Source of the DNA: an uncultured bacterium
GTDB lineage: Bacteria > Fidelibacterota > Marinisomatia > Marinisomatales > UBA1611
Length of the DNA: 6,076 nucleotides
Direction: 5' to 3'
Assembly (NCBI GenBank): GCA_938092125.1
Contig: CALKMQ010000198.1
Span: 1-6,076, forward strand
This document shows positions 1 to 5,639 of this stretch, in pieces (within the stretch, counting starts at the first letter, position 1; every line of letters begins with the position of its first letter). The notes under the pieces are model-generated. The model did no database searches. It was not told the DNA's origin and saw only the letters and a program-made list of their open reading frames with translations. The position numbers and the translations under genes are program-made.

Positions 1-1554
1 ATTTTTTAACGTTGTAAAGCAGTGCGGACATTGGGTAACAATTTTTTTAAATTTATATTTACCAAATGTTTCCAAGTTTTTTTCTGCCATGGTTTGAAAT
101 AAGTATTCATTTCCTATCCTCCTAGCTGAATCACCTGTACATGTTTCTTCATTTCCTAAAGATGCGAAATCGACTTTAGCTTCTTTGAGCACGTCTACAA
201 CTGCTTGTGAAATTTCTTTACCCCTACTGTCATATGCGCCTGCGCATCCAGCCCAATATAATACTTCAGCTTCTTTCTTTTCTCTCATTAGTGGAACTTC
301 ACGACCTTCCATCCATAATTCTCTTTCATTCGGGCTAAGACCCCATGGGTTGCCATAGTTTTCTATTTTATCAAAAGTCTCCATTGCTTCTTGAGGAAAT
401 TTACTTTCCATCATGACAAGGTCTTGACGAGCCCTCAGGATATCAATCATTGGCTCGTTTCCAACTGGACATACTTCGACACAATACCCACATGTGGTAC
501 AACTCCAGGCAGCTTCATCTGTTAGCAAATGATTTGTGATTGAGGCATCAGGTATAGAACCATCAATGAATTCATCTAGGTGATTATTTAAAAAATAACG
601 TTTATTTATTTCTAATGCGGATGGCGATAATTCCTTGCCTGTTTCATAAGCAGGGCAAGCATCTTGACAGCGACTACATTGTATACATGCATACGCATCC
701 AAAAGATTAGATTGCGGTAGATGATTGATTTGTCCTGCCCCAAATTGATCAATTGAGTCATCTTCAAAATCGATTGTCTCTATTGCTGCCATAGAAGCGC
801 GTTCTTCCTTGACCATATAATTTAGTGGTCCCATAAATAAATGAGCGTGCTTACTGAATGGGAAATAAGGTAAAAATCCCAATATTAACCCTAGAGCGAC
901 CCACCAGCTAATATGCTCAAATAAAATAATATTTTCTGAAGATAAATTAGACCATAATAAAGAAACTGTTGTCGCTGCTGGCTGGAAATCATCAACTCCA
1001 TTTTTTGCAATCTCGAAACTTGCTGATAGAAAACGAGCACCTACGTGAAATAAAATAAATAGACCAACAAGCAAAGAGTCGTTCCTCATACCAATTCTGG
1101 CTTCTTCACTTATCATTACTGGTTTATTAATTATAAGTCTTTTATCATTAATAATAAATCTTCGAACTAAAAAGTAAAAAACCCCAACGAGAACTAATAC
1201 CGTAAAAGCATCAACGAAGATTCGATACATTTTCCCAATAAAATAATTTGGGAAAAAATGAAAGTCAGGTATGAAACCATATAAAACATCTACGACATTC
1301 ACGATTAAATAAAGCGTAAAACCCCAAGCGACTAAAGCATGAATAAAACCAACAATAGGCCTGGTTTTGAAAAGGGTGTTTTGACTAATAAATACTTTCA
1401 AGCCTTTTGGAAAATTCCACAATGCTTTTTTCCAATCAATTGGCTGAGAACCAACGCTAATAGCTTTAAACATTTTACCAAAGGTAACATAAGAGGCGCT
1501 GAACGCACTAATAGCAATTATGATAAAAATTATTTTTTCAATGTTTGAAAGCAA
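1..1554 (-). CDS. Membrane-bound ETF-linked Fe-S oxidoreductase (EMO/HdrD-like), C-terminus cut by window edge
   Basis: The visible 518 codons form one unbroken frame. Residues 5-26, 67-92, 109-134, 159-180 and 210-232 look like five membrane helices of a NarI-like cytochrome b domain; H72, H170, H214, H236 and H238 are candidate haem ligands. Two ferredoxin-type [4Fe-4S] motifs follow (C290, C293, C296, C300-P and C352, C355, C358, C362-P). Then comes a CCG-type region with C437, C472-T-G and CPHC at 509-512, spaced as in HdrD. A second CCG domain is expected beyond the left edge. Known relatives (ETF:methylmenaquinone oxidoreductases, often annotated only as (Fe-S)-binding protein) pass electrons from reduced ETF to menaquinone at the inner membrane. 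Position directly after etfBA fits that role. I chose the TTG at 1554 because an in-frame TAG precedes it, GGAAGG lies 8 nt upstream, and the first ATG (codon 28) would remove helix 1. The family call is firm; the exact electron acceptor is inferred. Confidence 0.9.
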   Translation of the reverse strand, partial: MLSNIEKIIFIIIAISAFSASYVTFGKMFKAISVGSQPIDWKKALWNFPKGLKVFISQNTLFKTRPIVGFIHALVAWGFTLYLIVNVVDVLYGFIPDFHFFPNYFIGKMYRIFVDAFTVLVLVGVFYFLVRRFIINDKRLIINKPVMISEEARIGMRNDSLLVGLFILFHVGARFLSASFEIAKNGVDDFQPAATTVSLLWSNLSSENIILFEHISWWVALGLILGFLPYFPFSKHAHLFMGPLNYMVKEERASMAAIETIDFEDDSIDQFGAGQINHLPQSNLLDAYACIQCSRCQDACPAYETGKELSPSALEINKRYFLNNHLDEFIDGSIPDASITNHLLTDEAAWSCTTCGYCVEVCPVGNEPMIDILRARQDLVMMESKFPQEAMETFDKIENYGNPWGLSPNERELWMEGREVPLMREKKEAEVLYWAGCAGAYDSRGKEISQAVVDVLKEAKVDFASLGNEETCTGDSARRIGNEYLFQTMAEKNLETFGKYKFKKIVTQCPHCFTTLKN

Positions 1555-1562
1555 CTAGTAGA

Positions 1563-1568
1563 CCTTCC
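1563..1568 (-). promoter_or_regulatory. Shine-Dalgarno sequence for the TTG-started oxidoreductase
   Basis: On the minus strand the sequence reads AAGGAAGG followed by TCTACTAG and then TTG. The purine run is complementary to the anti-Shine-Dalgarno end of 16S rRNA, and the 8-nt spacing is normal. It supports the TTG at 1554 as the start over the later ATG. Confidence 0.7.
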
Positions 1569-1587
1569 TTCTTGTTATGTCAACTGC

Positions 1588-1608
1588 TATCAAAATACCA
1601 CTTTGATA
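1588..1608. repeat. 7-bp perfect inverted repeat in the oxidoreductase leader
   Basis: TATCAAA (1588-1594) and TTTGATA (1602-1608) are exact inverted copies around a 7-bp centre. The repeat lies between a possible -10 box and the Shine-Dalgarno sequence. It could be an operator for a dimeric repressor or a weak RNA hairpin. The stem has one G-C pair, so RNA stability would be low. In AT-rich DNA chance is a real alternative. Confidence 0.35.
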
Positions 1609-1618
1609 AACTATATTA

Positions 1619-1624
1619 ATTATA
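1619..1624 (-). promoter_or_regulatory. Possible -10 box for the oxidoreductase gene
   Basis: A perfect TATAAT lies on the minus strand 65 nt before the TTG start. No good TTGACA-like -35 sits 16-18 bp upstream; the nearest is T-rich (TTTTTG). If used, transcription would begin near 1612 and include the 1588-1608 inverted repeat in the leader. The match could be chance in AT-rich DNA. Confidence 0.25.
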
Positions 1625-1678
1625 AGGGCATAATCTATAGCAAAAAAGTAAAACGAGAATAGTTGGAAACTAGAAAAT

Positions 1679-2623
1679 TTAAGAGTCTTGAAGAGCGGTA
1701 ATAAGCTTGGGTACAATCTCTAAGAGATCTCCAACAACAGCATAATCTGCTATTTCGAAAATGGGCGCCTCAGAGTCTTTATTAATAGCTAAAATATTTT
1801 TAGAGCCTTTCATTCCTACAACATGTTGAATCGCGCCTGAAACTCCAAGTGAAAGATACAGCTTTGGACTAACCGTACTACCAGAGCTTCCAACTTGCCT
1901 TGAACTGGGAAGCCACCCGGCATCAACAACAGGTCTACTTGCAGACACTTCTGCGCCAAGGACTTCAGCTAGTTCAAAAGCAATGGATTTGTTTTCCTCT
2001 TTCTCTATGCCACGGCCAACCGAGACAATTAATTCGGCGCTTTCTAAATCAACTTCTGATGCAGATTCTTGGAAGGGGTCATCTGACTTGGATTTAATAG
2101 AAGAAGAATCAAGGTCTACATCAAAGGATTCAGAACGACTAGAACCTTTGATAATATCTTCCTCACTATAACTAGCAGATTGAAAACTAATCAGCGCTCT
2201 TTCTGATGATGAAGATATTGATGCATTTAATTTTGAGTTTAAAACTTGTTTTATATAAAAATTATTTTCGAGTTCAACTATATCAGGAATAAAAGGGATA
2301 TCAAGGGCCGCACTAACTCTTGGCATAAAATCTCTGGCCTGATATGTATGACCAGTAATAATAATATTCGGTGAAATTGAATCAACTACTTGTTTAATAA
2401 TTTCTTTATATCCGTCAACATTATAAGAAGGAACAAGCTCGTGATTGACAATGAAAGTTTTTTCAATTTGGAAATTAGACAGCTCGCTAGAGACCGATTC
2501 AGCGTTTTCTCCAATAACTAATGCTGTGATATCTCCGCCGATTTTCTGAGCACCAGAAATGGCTTCTCTACTCATTCGGTGTAAAACACCATTTTTATGT
2601 TCAATGATAACCAAAGACTTCAT
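1679..2623 (-). CDS. etfA: Electron transfer flavoprotein, alpha subunit
   Basis: This 314-residue protein has the normal ETF-alpha length. Residues 1-190 form the N-terminal alpha/beta domain, with a Ser-rich stretch around 136-185. The C-terminal FAD domain follows the VGRGI motif near 200. Its FAD-contact motifs are intact: SR at 229-230, VDAGW at 233-237, QVGSSG at 243-248, SGAIQH at 262-267, AINKD at 279-283 and GDL at 298-300. Lined up by spacing with human ETF-alpha, R249, H286, N300 and D318 correspond to R230, H267, N281 and D299, and T266 to S247. With EtfB it forms the soluble heterodimer that accepts electrons from acyl-CoA dehydrogenases. The ATG lies 2 nt after the etfB stop, so translation is probably coupled; its own Shine-Dalgarno sequence is weak. 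Confidence 0.97.
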   Translation of the reverse strand: MKSLVIIEHKNGVLHRMSREAISGAQKIGGDITALVIGENAESVSSELSNFQIEKTFIVNHELVPSYNVDGYKEIIKQVVDSISPNIIITGHTYQARDFMPRVSAALDIPFIPDIVELENNFYIKQVLNSKLNASISSSSERALISFQSASYSEEDIIKGSSRSESFDVDLDSSSIKSKSDDPFQESASEVDLESAELIVSVGRGIEKEENKSIAFELAEVLGAEVSASRPVVDAGWLPSSRQVGSSGSTVSPKLYLSLGVSGAIQHVVGMKGSKNILAINKDSEAPIFEIADYAVVGDLLEIVPKLITALQDS

Positions 2624-2625
2624 GG

Positions 2626-3387
2626 TTAAAATACTTTCACTTCAGATTTTAAAATTTCTACTATTCTTTTGACAGATGAATCAATATCCGTGTCGATTAT
2701 TTCTGTTTCTTTCGACTTTTGGGGAATCGAAAGTTTTTCTACTTGTTGCTTCGTTTCATACAAAGATAATGGAATGACTTTTATTTCTTTTTTCTTGGCA
2801 CCCATAATGCCTTTTAGCGATGGGTATCTAGGTTGATTTATACCTGATTGAATGCTAATCGAAGCGGGAGACTCTAGTGTTACCCACTGAAACCAGCCAG
2901 ATTCCAACTCTCTTTTAACTCTAATTTTTTCCAAATCGATATCAGTTTCAATAGCAAGCGTTGCCGTTGACATATTTAATAATTCACCTACTAAAACACC
3001 AGTTTGCCCCATACCCGTATCATCAGATTGTAAGCCTGATAATATTAAATCAAAATTTTCATCACCTAAGGCTGACACAATATTTTTCGCTGTATTTAGA
3101 GGATCAATATAAGCGGTACCATCAGTTTGAATGTGGATACCTCGATCGGCACCTTTTGACAAAGCTTCTCTAATTACTTTTTGAACTCTGTCATCCCCCA
3201 TGGACACAATGACAACCTCACCCTCTCCAATTTTTTCTTTAATATTCATTGCTTCTTCAATAGCATAACTATCTGGAGGGTTCATTACAAAAGTTGCATT
3301 AGATTCTTGTATCCATTTATTATCTGAGGAAATCTCTAGGGAAGACTCTGAGCCAACAACTTGTTTTACTAAAACTGCGATTTTCAT
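2626..3387 (-). CDS. etfB: Electron transfer flavoprotein, beta subunit
   Basis: The 253-residue length and the MKIAVLVKQV start are typical of ETF-beta. NPPD at 36-39 and the loop LQSDDTGMGQTG at 119-130 make the nucleotide (AMP) site. RYPSLKGIMGAKKK at 187-200 is the recognition loop and lysine tail; L191 matches the human Leu195 that docks into acyl-CoA dehydrogenases. The QTG form of the nucleotide loop resembles ordinary AMP-binding ETFs more than electron-bifurcating ones, which usually carry a GDTAQVGP-like loop. I therefore expect a non-bifurcating carrier that delivers electrons to the membrane oxidoreductase encoded downstream. It is the first gene of the minus-strand cluster. No Shine-Dalgarno sequence is visible before the ATG, and a TATAAT box ends only 5 nt upstream, so a leaderless mRNA is possible. 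Confidence 0.97.
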   Translation of the reverse strand: MKIAVLVKQVVGSESSLEISSDNKWIQESNATFVMNPPDSYAIEEAMNIKEKIGEGEVVIVSMGDDRVQKVIREALSKGADRGIHIQTDGTAYIDPLNTAKNIVSALGDENFDLILSGLQSDDTGMGQTGVLVGELLNMSTATLAIETDIDLEKIRVKRELESGWFQWVTLESPASISIQSGINQPRYPSLKGIMGAKKKEIKVIPLSLYETKQQVEKLSIPQKSKETEIIDTDIDSSVKRIVEILKSEVKVF

Positions 3388-3392
3388 GTAAT

Positions 3393-3398
3393 ATTATA
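3393..3398 (-). promoter_or_regulatory. Possible -10 box of the etfBA promoter
   Basis: A perfect TATAAT on the minus strand ends 5 nt before the etfB ATG. Transcription starting 6-7 nt downstream would begin at or next to the A of the ATG, giving a leaderless message; this agrees with the lack of a Shine-Dalgarno sequence. The best -35 at 16-bp spacing is a poor TTAAAT inside the neighbouring palindrome. Local AT content makes chance matches likely. Confidence 0.4.
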
Positions 3399-3399
3399 A

Positions 3400-3419
3400 T
3401 AAATTAATCCATTAATTTA
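3400..3419. promoter_or_regulatory. 20-bp AT-rich palindrome, candidate operator of the etf cluster
   Basis: TAAATTAAT (3400-3408) and ATTAATTTA (3411-3419) are exact inverted copies separated by CC. The site begins 13 bp upstream of the etfB ATG, next to the TATAAT box and over the -35 position, where a repressor could block transcription. It is also 42 bp from the divergent small ORF, so it could serve both directions. No regulator gene is present in the window to pair with it. Confidence 0.4.
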
Positions 3420-3460
3420 ATAAATATTTATACATTAAAAATAACTCACGATAATTATTT

Positions 3461-3562
3461 ATGATAAAAAACATATTATTAAATGCAGTTTTTATTATTG
3501 GAAGTATTCTTTTTTTATATTCGGTATGGATGCTATGGGCGAGGTCAAATCAAAAAAAATAA
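3461..3562 (+). CDS. Possible 33-residue single-helix membrane protein
   Basis: The frame begins ATG and ends TAA. It encodes a Lys-containing N-terminus, a continuous hydrophobic run at about residues 5-26 with two Trp (23 and 26) and a Tyr near its end, and a polar basic tail (RSNQKK). That layout, a single membrane helix with positive residues after an aromatic belt, is typical of small accessory subunits of membrane complexes. I cannot match it to a known family; the sequence is unlike what I know of CydX, CcoS or KdpF. No Shine-Dalgarno sequence is seen upstream. It lies alone between etfB (divergent) and the secreted-protein gene. A random hydrophobic ORF in AT-rich DNA is the main alternative. 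Confidence 0.45.
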   Translation: MIKNILLNAVFIIGSILFLYSVWMLWARSNQKK

Positions 3563-3568
3563 AGCCCT

Positions 3569-3597
3569 TTGATAAATGCTGGTTAATTATTTAGTTT
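3569..3597 (+). promoter_or_regulatory. Possible promoter of the secreted-protein gene
   Basis: TTGATA at 3569-3574 matches five of six bases of the -35 consensus. TAGTTT at 3592-3597, 17 bp downstream, is a weak -10. Transcription would start near 3604, leaving a leader of about 60 nt that contains the 15-bp palindrome and the Shine-Dalgarno sequence. Confidence 0.3.
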
Positions 3598-3619
3598 TAG
3601 GGATAAAGTTAATTCATTG

Positions 3620-3634
3620 CCGTAACTGTTACGG
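3620..3634. promoter_or_regulatory. Perfect 15-bp palindrome, candidate operator
   Basis: CCGTAAC and GTTACGG are exact inverted copies around a single T. It lies 31 bp before the start of the secreted-protein gene and 19 bp before its Shine-Dalgarno sequence. Unlike the surroundings it is balanced in G-C content, which makes chance less likely. The single-base centre leaves no room for an RNA loop without opening pairs, so a protein-binding site is more likely than a hairpin. Confidence 0.5.
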
Positions 3635-3653
3635 AATTTAGTTGGGATAAATC

Positions 3654-3660
3654 AAGGAGG
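3654..3660 (+). promoter_or_regulatory. Strong Shine-Dalgarno sequence
   Basis: AAGGAGG followed by AGTAA and then ATG is close to the ideal ribosome-binding site. It fixes the start at 3666 and contrasts with etfB, the small ORF and the receptor gene, none of which has a recognisable site. It suggests the secreted protein is made in quantity. Confidence 0.85.
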
Positions 3661-3665
3661 AGTAA

Positions 3666-5567
3666 ATGAAAAAACTGTTATTTGTTTTTTTATCAATTAT
3701 TATAAATTTTTCAATCTTACCAGCTCAATCTATTGAGGGTAATTTTGAGTTAGACAGTCTAGTTGTTAATTACACACTGGTTGCCAGAGATATGGTTCAA
3801 ACAGGTAATGATGGCGCTGAATACACTACTACATACGACGATTCAGCAGGCACATATGAAGTTTTGATTGGTTGGCCGGTTGCTGGCGAAAATAGTATCT
3901 TTGACTTCGCTTTACCATATTGGAGCATTGGTGATACTATGGCAACTTATGATGTCCCTCTTAGTTCTGCTGCTGCTCTACAAGCATTTGGACTAGGCCT
4001 TAATACTGATTTTTCCGATGGTGCTTATACGATTAATCAAGGAAGTGTTTATCCTACTACCAACACAGATGACTGCGAGACAGAGCAAGTCTTTTTACCA
4101 ATCCAAGATGCTGGTACATGGACAAATGGCGGTTTTGATCCTGCGATTTTGCCAGGTAATAAAGTTAAATGGGGTTGGGGAATTATTACCTCAGGCGTTT
4201 TTGCTACTTTCGAAGCTCCGGACATGGTTAACCATGTACTAGGAACTGACTATGGTGCTGGAACTCCAATGGAAAGTTGGGGATACATTCAAGCAAATTA
4301 TACAGATGACACCTATTCAACAGTAGATGGTCTAAACATTGGCTGGGAAGCTCATGACAGTGAATCTGCAAACTTGGGTATTGTAAGTGATGGTGATCCA
4401 TTCTTTGTACAAGCTGAAGCAGACTTAGGTCTTTTGAATGGAATGCTTGGTCGAAGTAAAGTCCCTGTTGATTCTGTTACTATTCCAGCGATTGCAAATT
4501 TAGCATCAACAATGGGTATAACAATTAATGTTCCAGATGTAAATCCATACATGGTTGGTGGTGAAGGGGTAGAGACTCCAGATGGAACAACAGGTTATGG
4601 CGCTCTTGATACAAATATTTTTTACGTTTTTGATCCAATCGGTAATTTACTTGGTGGTGGCGATGATTCACTTTTCAGCGGCGATGAAGCATTAATGTTT
4701 ACAGGTTATTACGCTACTTGGAACACTCTTATTACGATGAATGGTATTGCAGATGGTATTGAGGAAGCAGCAATGGATGCTTTCCCCAATGCTCCAACGA
4801 TGGCTGCCGTTGTAGACTCCGTAATTGAATGGACCACATATTATTGGGAATTTGATGATGCATCCGTTGCCACGCTCAAGGCAGCTCCTGTCGACGCCAA
4901 TGGTACAACTTTCCGTGATGCTGCTGTCGCTCAGGTAACAGCTTGGGCAACCGCGGGATTGAGTTTTGAACAGATTGGTGGTGCTTTACTGCCTTTTATT
5001 CAAGGTGCCGTAACAAATGTGCAGGCTGCTCTTACCGCAGCAGGCGCACCTCTACTTTATTACGATGATACGCCCATAATTGTTGATGATTCTGGACATG
5101 ATCTTGCAATTACTGACTTTGATCTAGCAGAAGCTCAAGAGTATGGTGTGCTATGGAACAATAAAGGTGGTAGAGTAAAAGCACAAAGCTATGCAAATTG
5201 TTTTCCAGCTAAGTGGACTCAACGAGTAAATTCTCACTGGACATACATGGGTGCACTTTCTGCTGTTGATGACAACAATATCACGGTTGATCGTTTCGAG
5301 TTAAAAGGGAATTATCCAAACCCATTTAACCCAACAACAAAGATACGTTTTACCAATGATCGCAATAGTAATGTTAAAGTAACTGTATATGCGCTTACTG
5401 GTGAAAAAGTTGCAACAATCATGAATAAGCCAGTTAATGCCGGTGCATATGATGTTAGTTGGAATGGTAAAAATACAAATGGTAAAATTGTTCCAACTGG
5501 GATGTATTTGTATGATATCGAATCTGATGGAAGAAGACTACAAGGTAAAATGTTATTTTTAAAGTAG
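3666..5567 (+). CDS. Secreted acidic protein of unknown function with C-terminal FlgD-like/type IX sorting domain
   Basis: The 633-residue protein starts with a classical signal peptide: KK, a hydrophobic core at 4-18 and a likely cut after LPA at 20. Residues 23-545 match no family I recognise. They are rich in Asp, Gly, Thr, Ala and aromatic residues, and contain only two cysteines (C137 and C512), which could form a disulfide. Residues 549-633 form the tail domain: NYPNPFNP at 549-556, then a beta-rich segment ending GRRLQGKMLFLK. That tail is typical of FlgD-like Ig and type IX (Por) secretion-sorting domains in FCB bacteria, which direct proteins through the outer membrane for release or surface attachment. 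A strong Shine-Dalgarno sequence and an operator-like palindrome precede it; an intrinsic terminator follows. The TonB-receptor gene comes next, so a role in binding or processing an external nutrient is possible but unproven. Export is well supported; function is unknown. Confidence 0.9.
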   Translation: MKKLLFVFLSIIINFSILPAQSIEGNFELDSLVVNYTLVARDMVQTGNDGAEYTTTYDDSAGTYEVLIGWPVAGENSIFDFALPYWSIGDTMATYDVPLSSAAALQAFGLGLNTDFSDGAYTINQGSVYPTTNTDDCETEQVFLPIQDAGTWTNGGFDPAILPGNKVKWGWGIITSGVFATFEAPDMVNHVLGTDYGAGTPMESWGYIQANYTDDTYSTVDGLNIGWEAHDSESANLGIVSDGDPFFVQAEADLGLLNGMLGRSKVPVDSVTIPAIANLASTMGITINVPDVNPYMVGGEGVETPDGTTGYGALDTNIFYVFDPIGNLLGGGDDSLFSGDEALMFTGYYATWNTLITMNGIADGIEEAAMDAFPNAPTMAAVVDSVIEWTTYYWEFDDASVATLKAAPVDANGTTFRDAAVAQVTAWATAGLSFEQIGGALLPFIQGAVTNVQAALTAAGAPLLYYDDTPIIVDDSGHDLAITDFDLAEAQEYGVLWNNKGGRVKAQSYANCFPAKWTQRVNSHWTYMGALSAVDDNNITVDRFELKGNYPNPFNPTTKIRFTNDRNSNVKVTVYALTGEKVATIMNKPVNAGAYDVSWNGKNTNGKIVPTGMYLYDIESDGRRLQGKMLFLK

Positions 5568-5595
5568 ACTTAGCAATTCATTAACTCAACATTAT

Positions 5596-5632
5596 AAAAA
5601 CAGCCTCTTGAAATCAAGAGGCTGTTTTTTTT
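5596..5632 (+). terminator. Strong rho-independent terminator
   Basis: CAGCCTCTTG (5601-5610) pairs perfectly with CAAGAGGCTG (5615-5624) around an AAAT loop, and eight Ts follow. The A run at 5596-5600 can extend the stem to 15 bp with those Ts. It ends the transcript of the secreted-protein gene, 28 nt after its stop. The A run also gives a T tract on the other strand, so it could work in both directions. Confidence 0.95.
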
Positions 5633-5639
5633 GAAATCT

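Larger units (their letters stand above)
1555..1678 (-). other. etfA to Fe-S oxidoreductase spacer
   Basis: This 124-nt gap holds no convincing ORF and no terminator with a T tract, so read-through from etfBA into the oxidoreductase gene is possible. It does contain a TATAAT hexamer, a 7-bp inverted repeat and a good Shine-Dalgarno sequence (listed separately). The downstream gene may therefore also have its own transcript. Confidence 0.6.

Noticed and set aside
1469..1473. ATG at codon 28 as the start of the oxidoreductase
   Set aside because: It would delete the first membrane helix, and the upstream TTG has a well-spaced Shine-Dalgarno sequence.
1339..1548. 69-codon plus-strand ORF over the 5' end of the oxidoreductase gene
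   Set aside because: It lies wholly antisense to the first membrane helices of a well-supported gene and shows no recognisable protein features.
1578..1583. TTGACA hexamer on the minus strand as a -35 box for the oxidoreductase
   Set aside because: The matching -10 position is a poor TACTAG, and transcription would begin after the TTG start, inside the gene.
1900..2171. Two overlapping plus-strand ORFs (1900-2097 and 1983-2171) within etfA
   Set aside because: Antisense shadows of conserved etfA sequence; the Ser-rich codons of etfA keep the reverse frames open.
2961..3173. 70-codon plus-strand ORF within etfB
   Set aside because: Antisense to the conserved nucleotide-binding part of etfB, with no Shine-Dalgarno sequence or protein motif.
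2626..3387. Electron-bifurcating ETF
   Set aside because: The EtfB nucleotide loop has the QTG form of AMP-binding ETFs, and no bifurcating partner dehydrogenase or ferredoxin gene is visible; the neighbour is a quinone-type oxidoreductase.
3563..3605. Terminator or riboswitch after the small ORF
   Set aside because: The CCCT/AGGG complement there is too short and widely spaced, with no T tract or conserved RNA core.
4018..4552. ORFs at 4018-4242 (plus) and 4352-4552 (minus) inside the secreted-protein gene
   Set aside because: Alternate-frame shadows of a long coding frame with a signal peptide and sorting domain.
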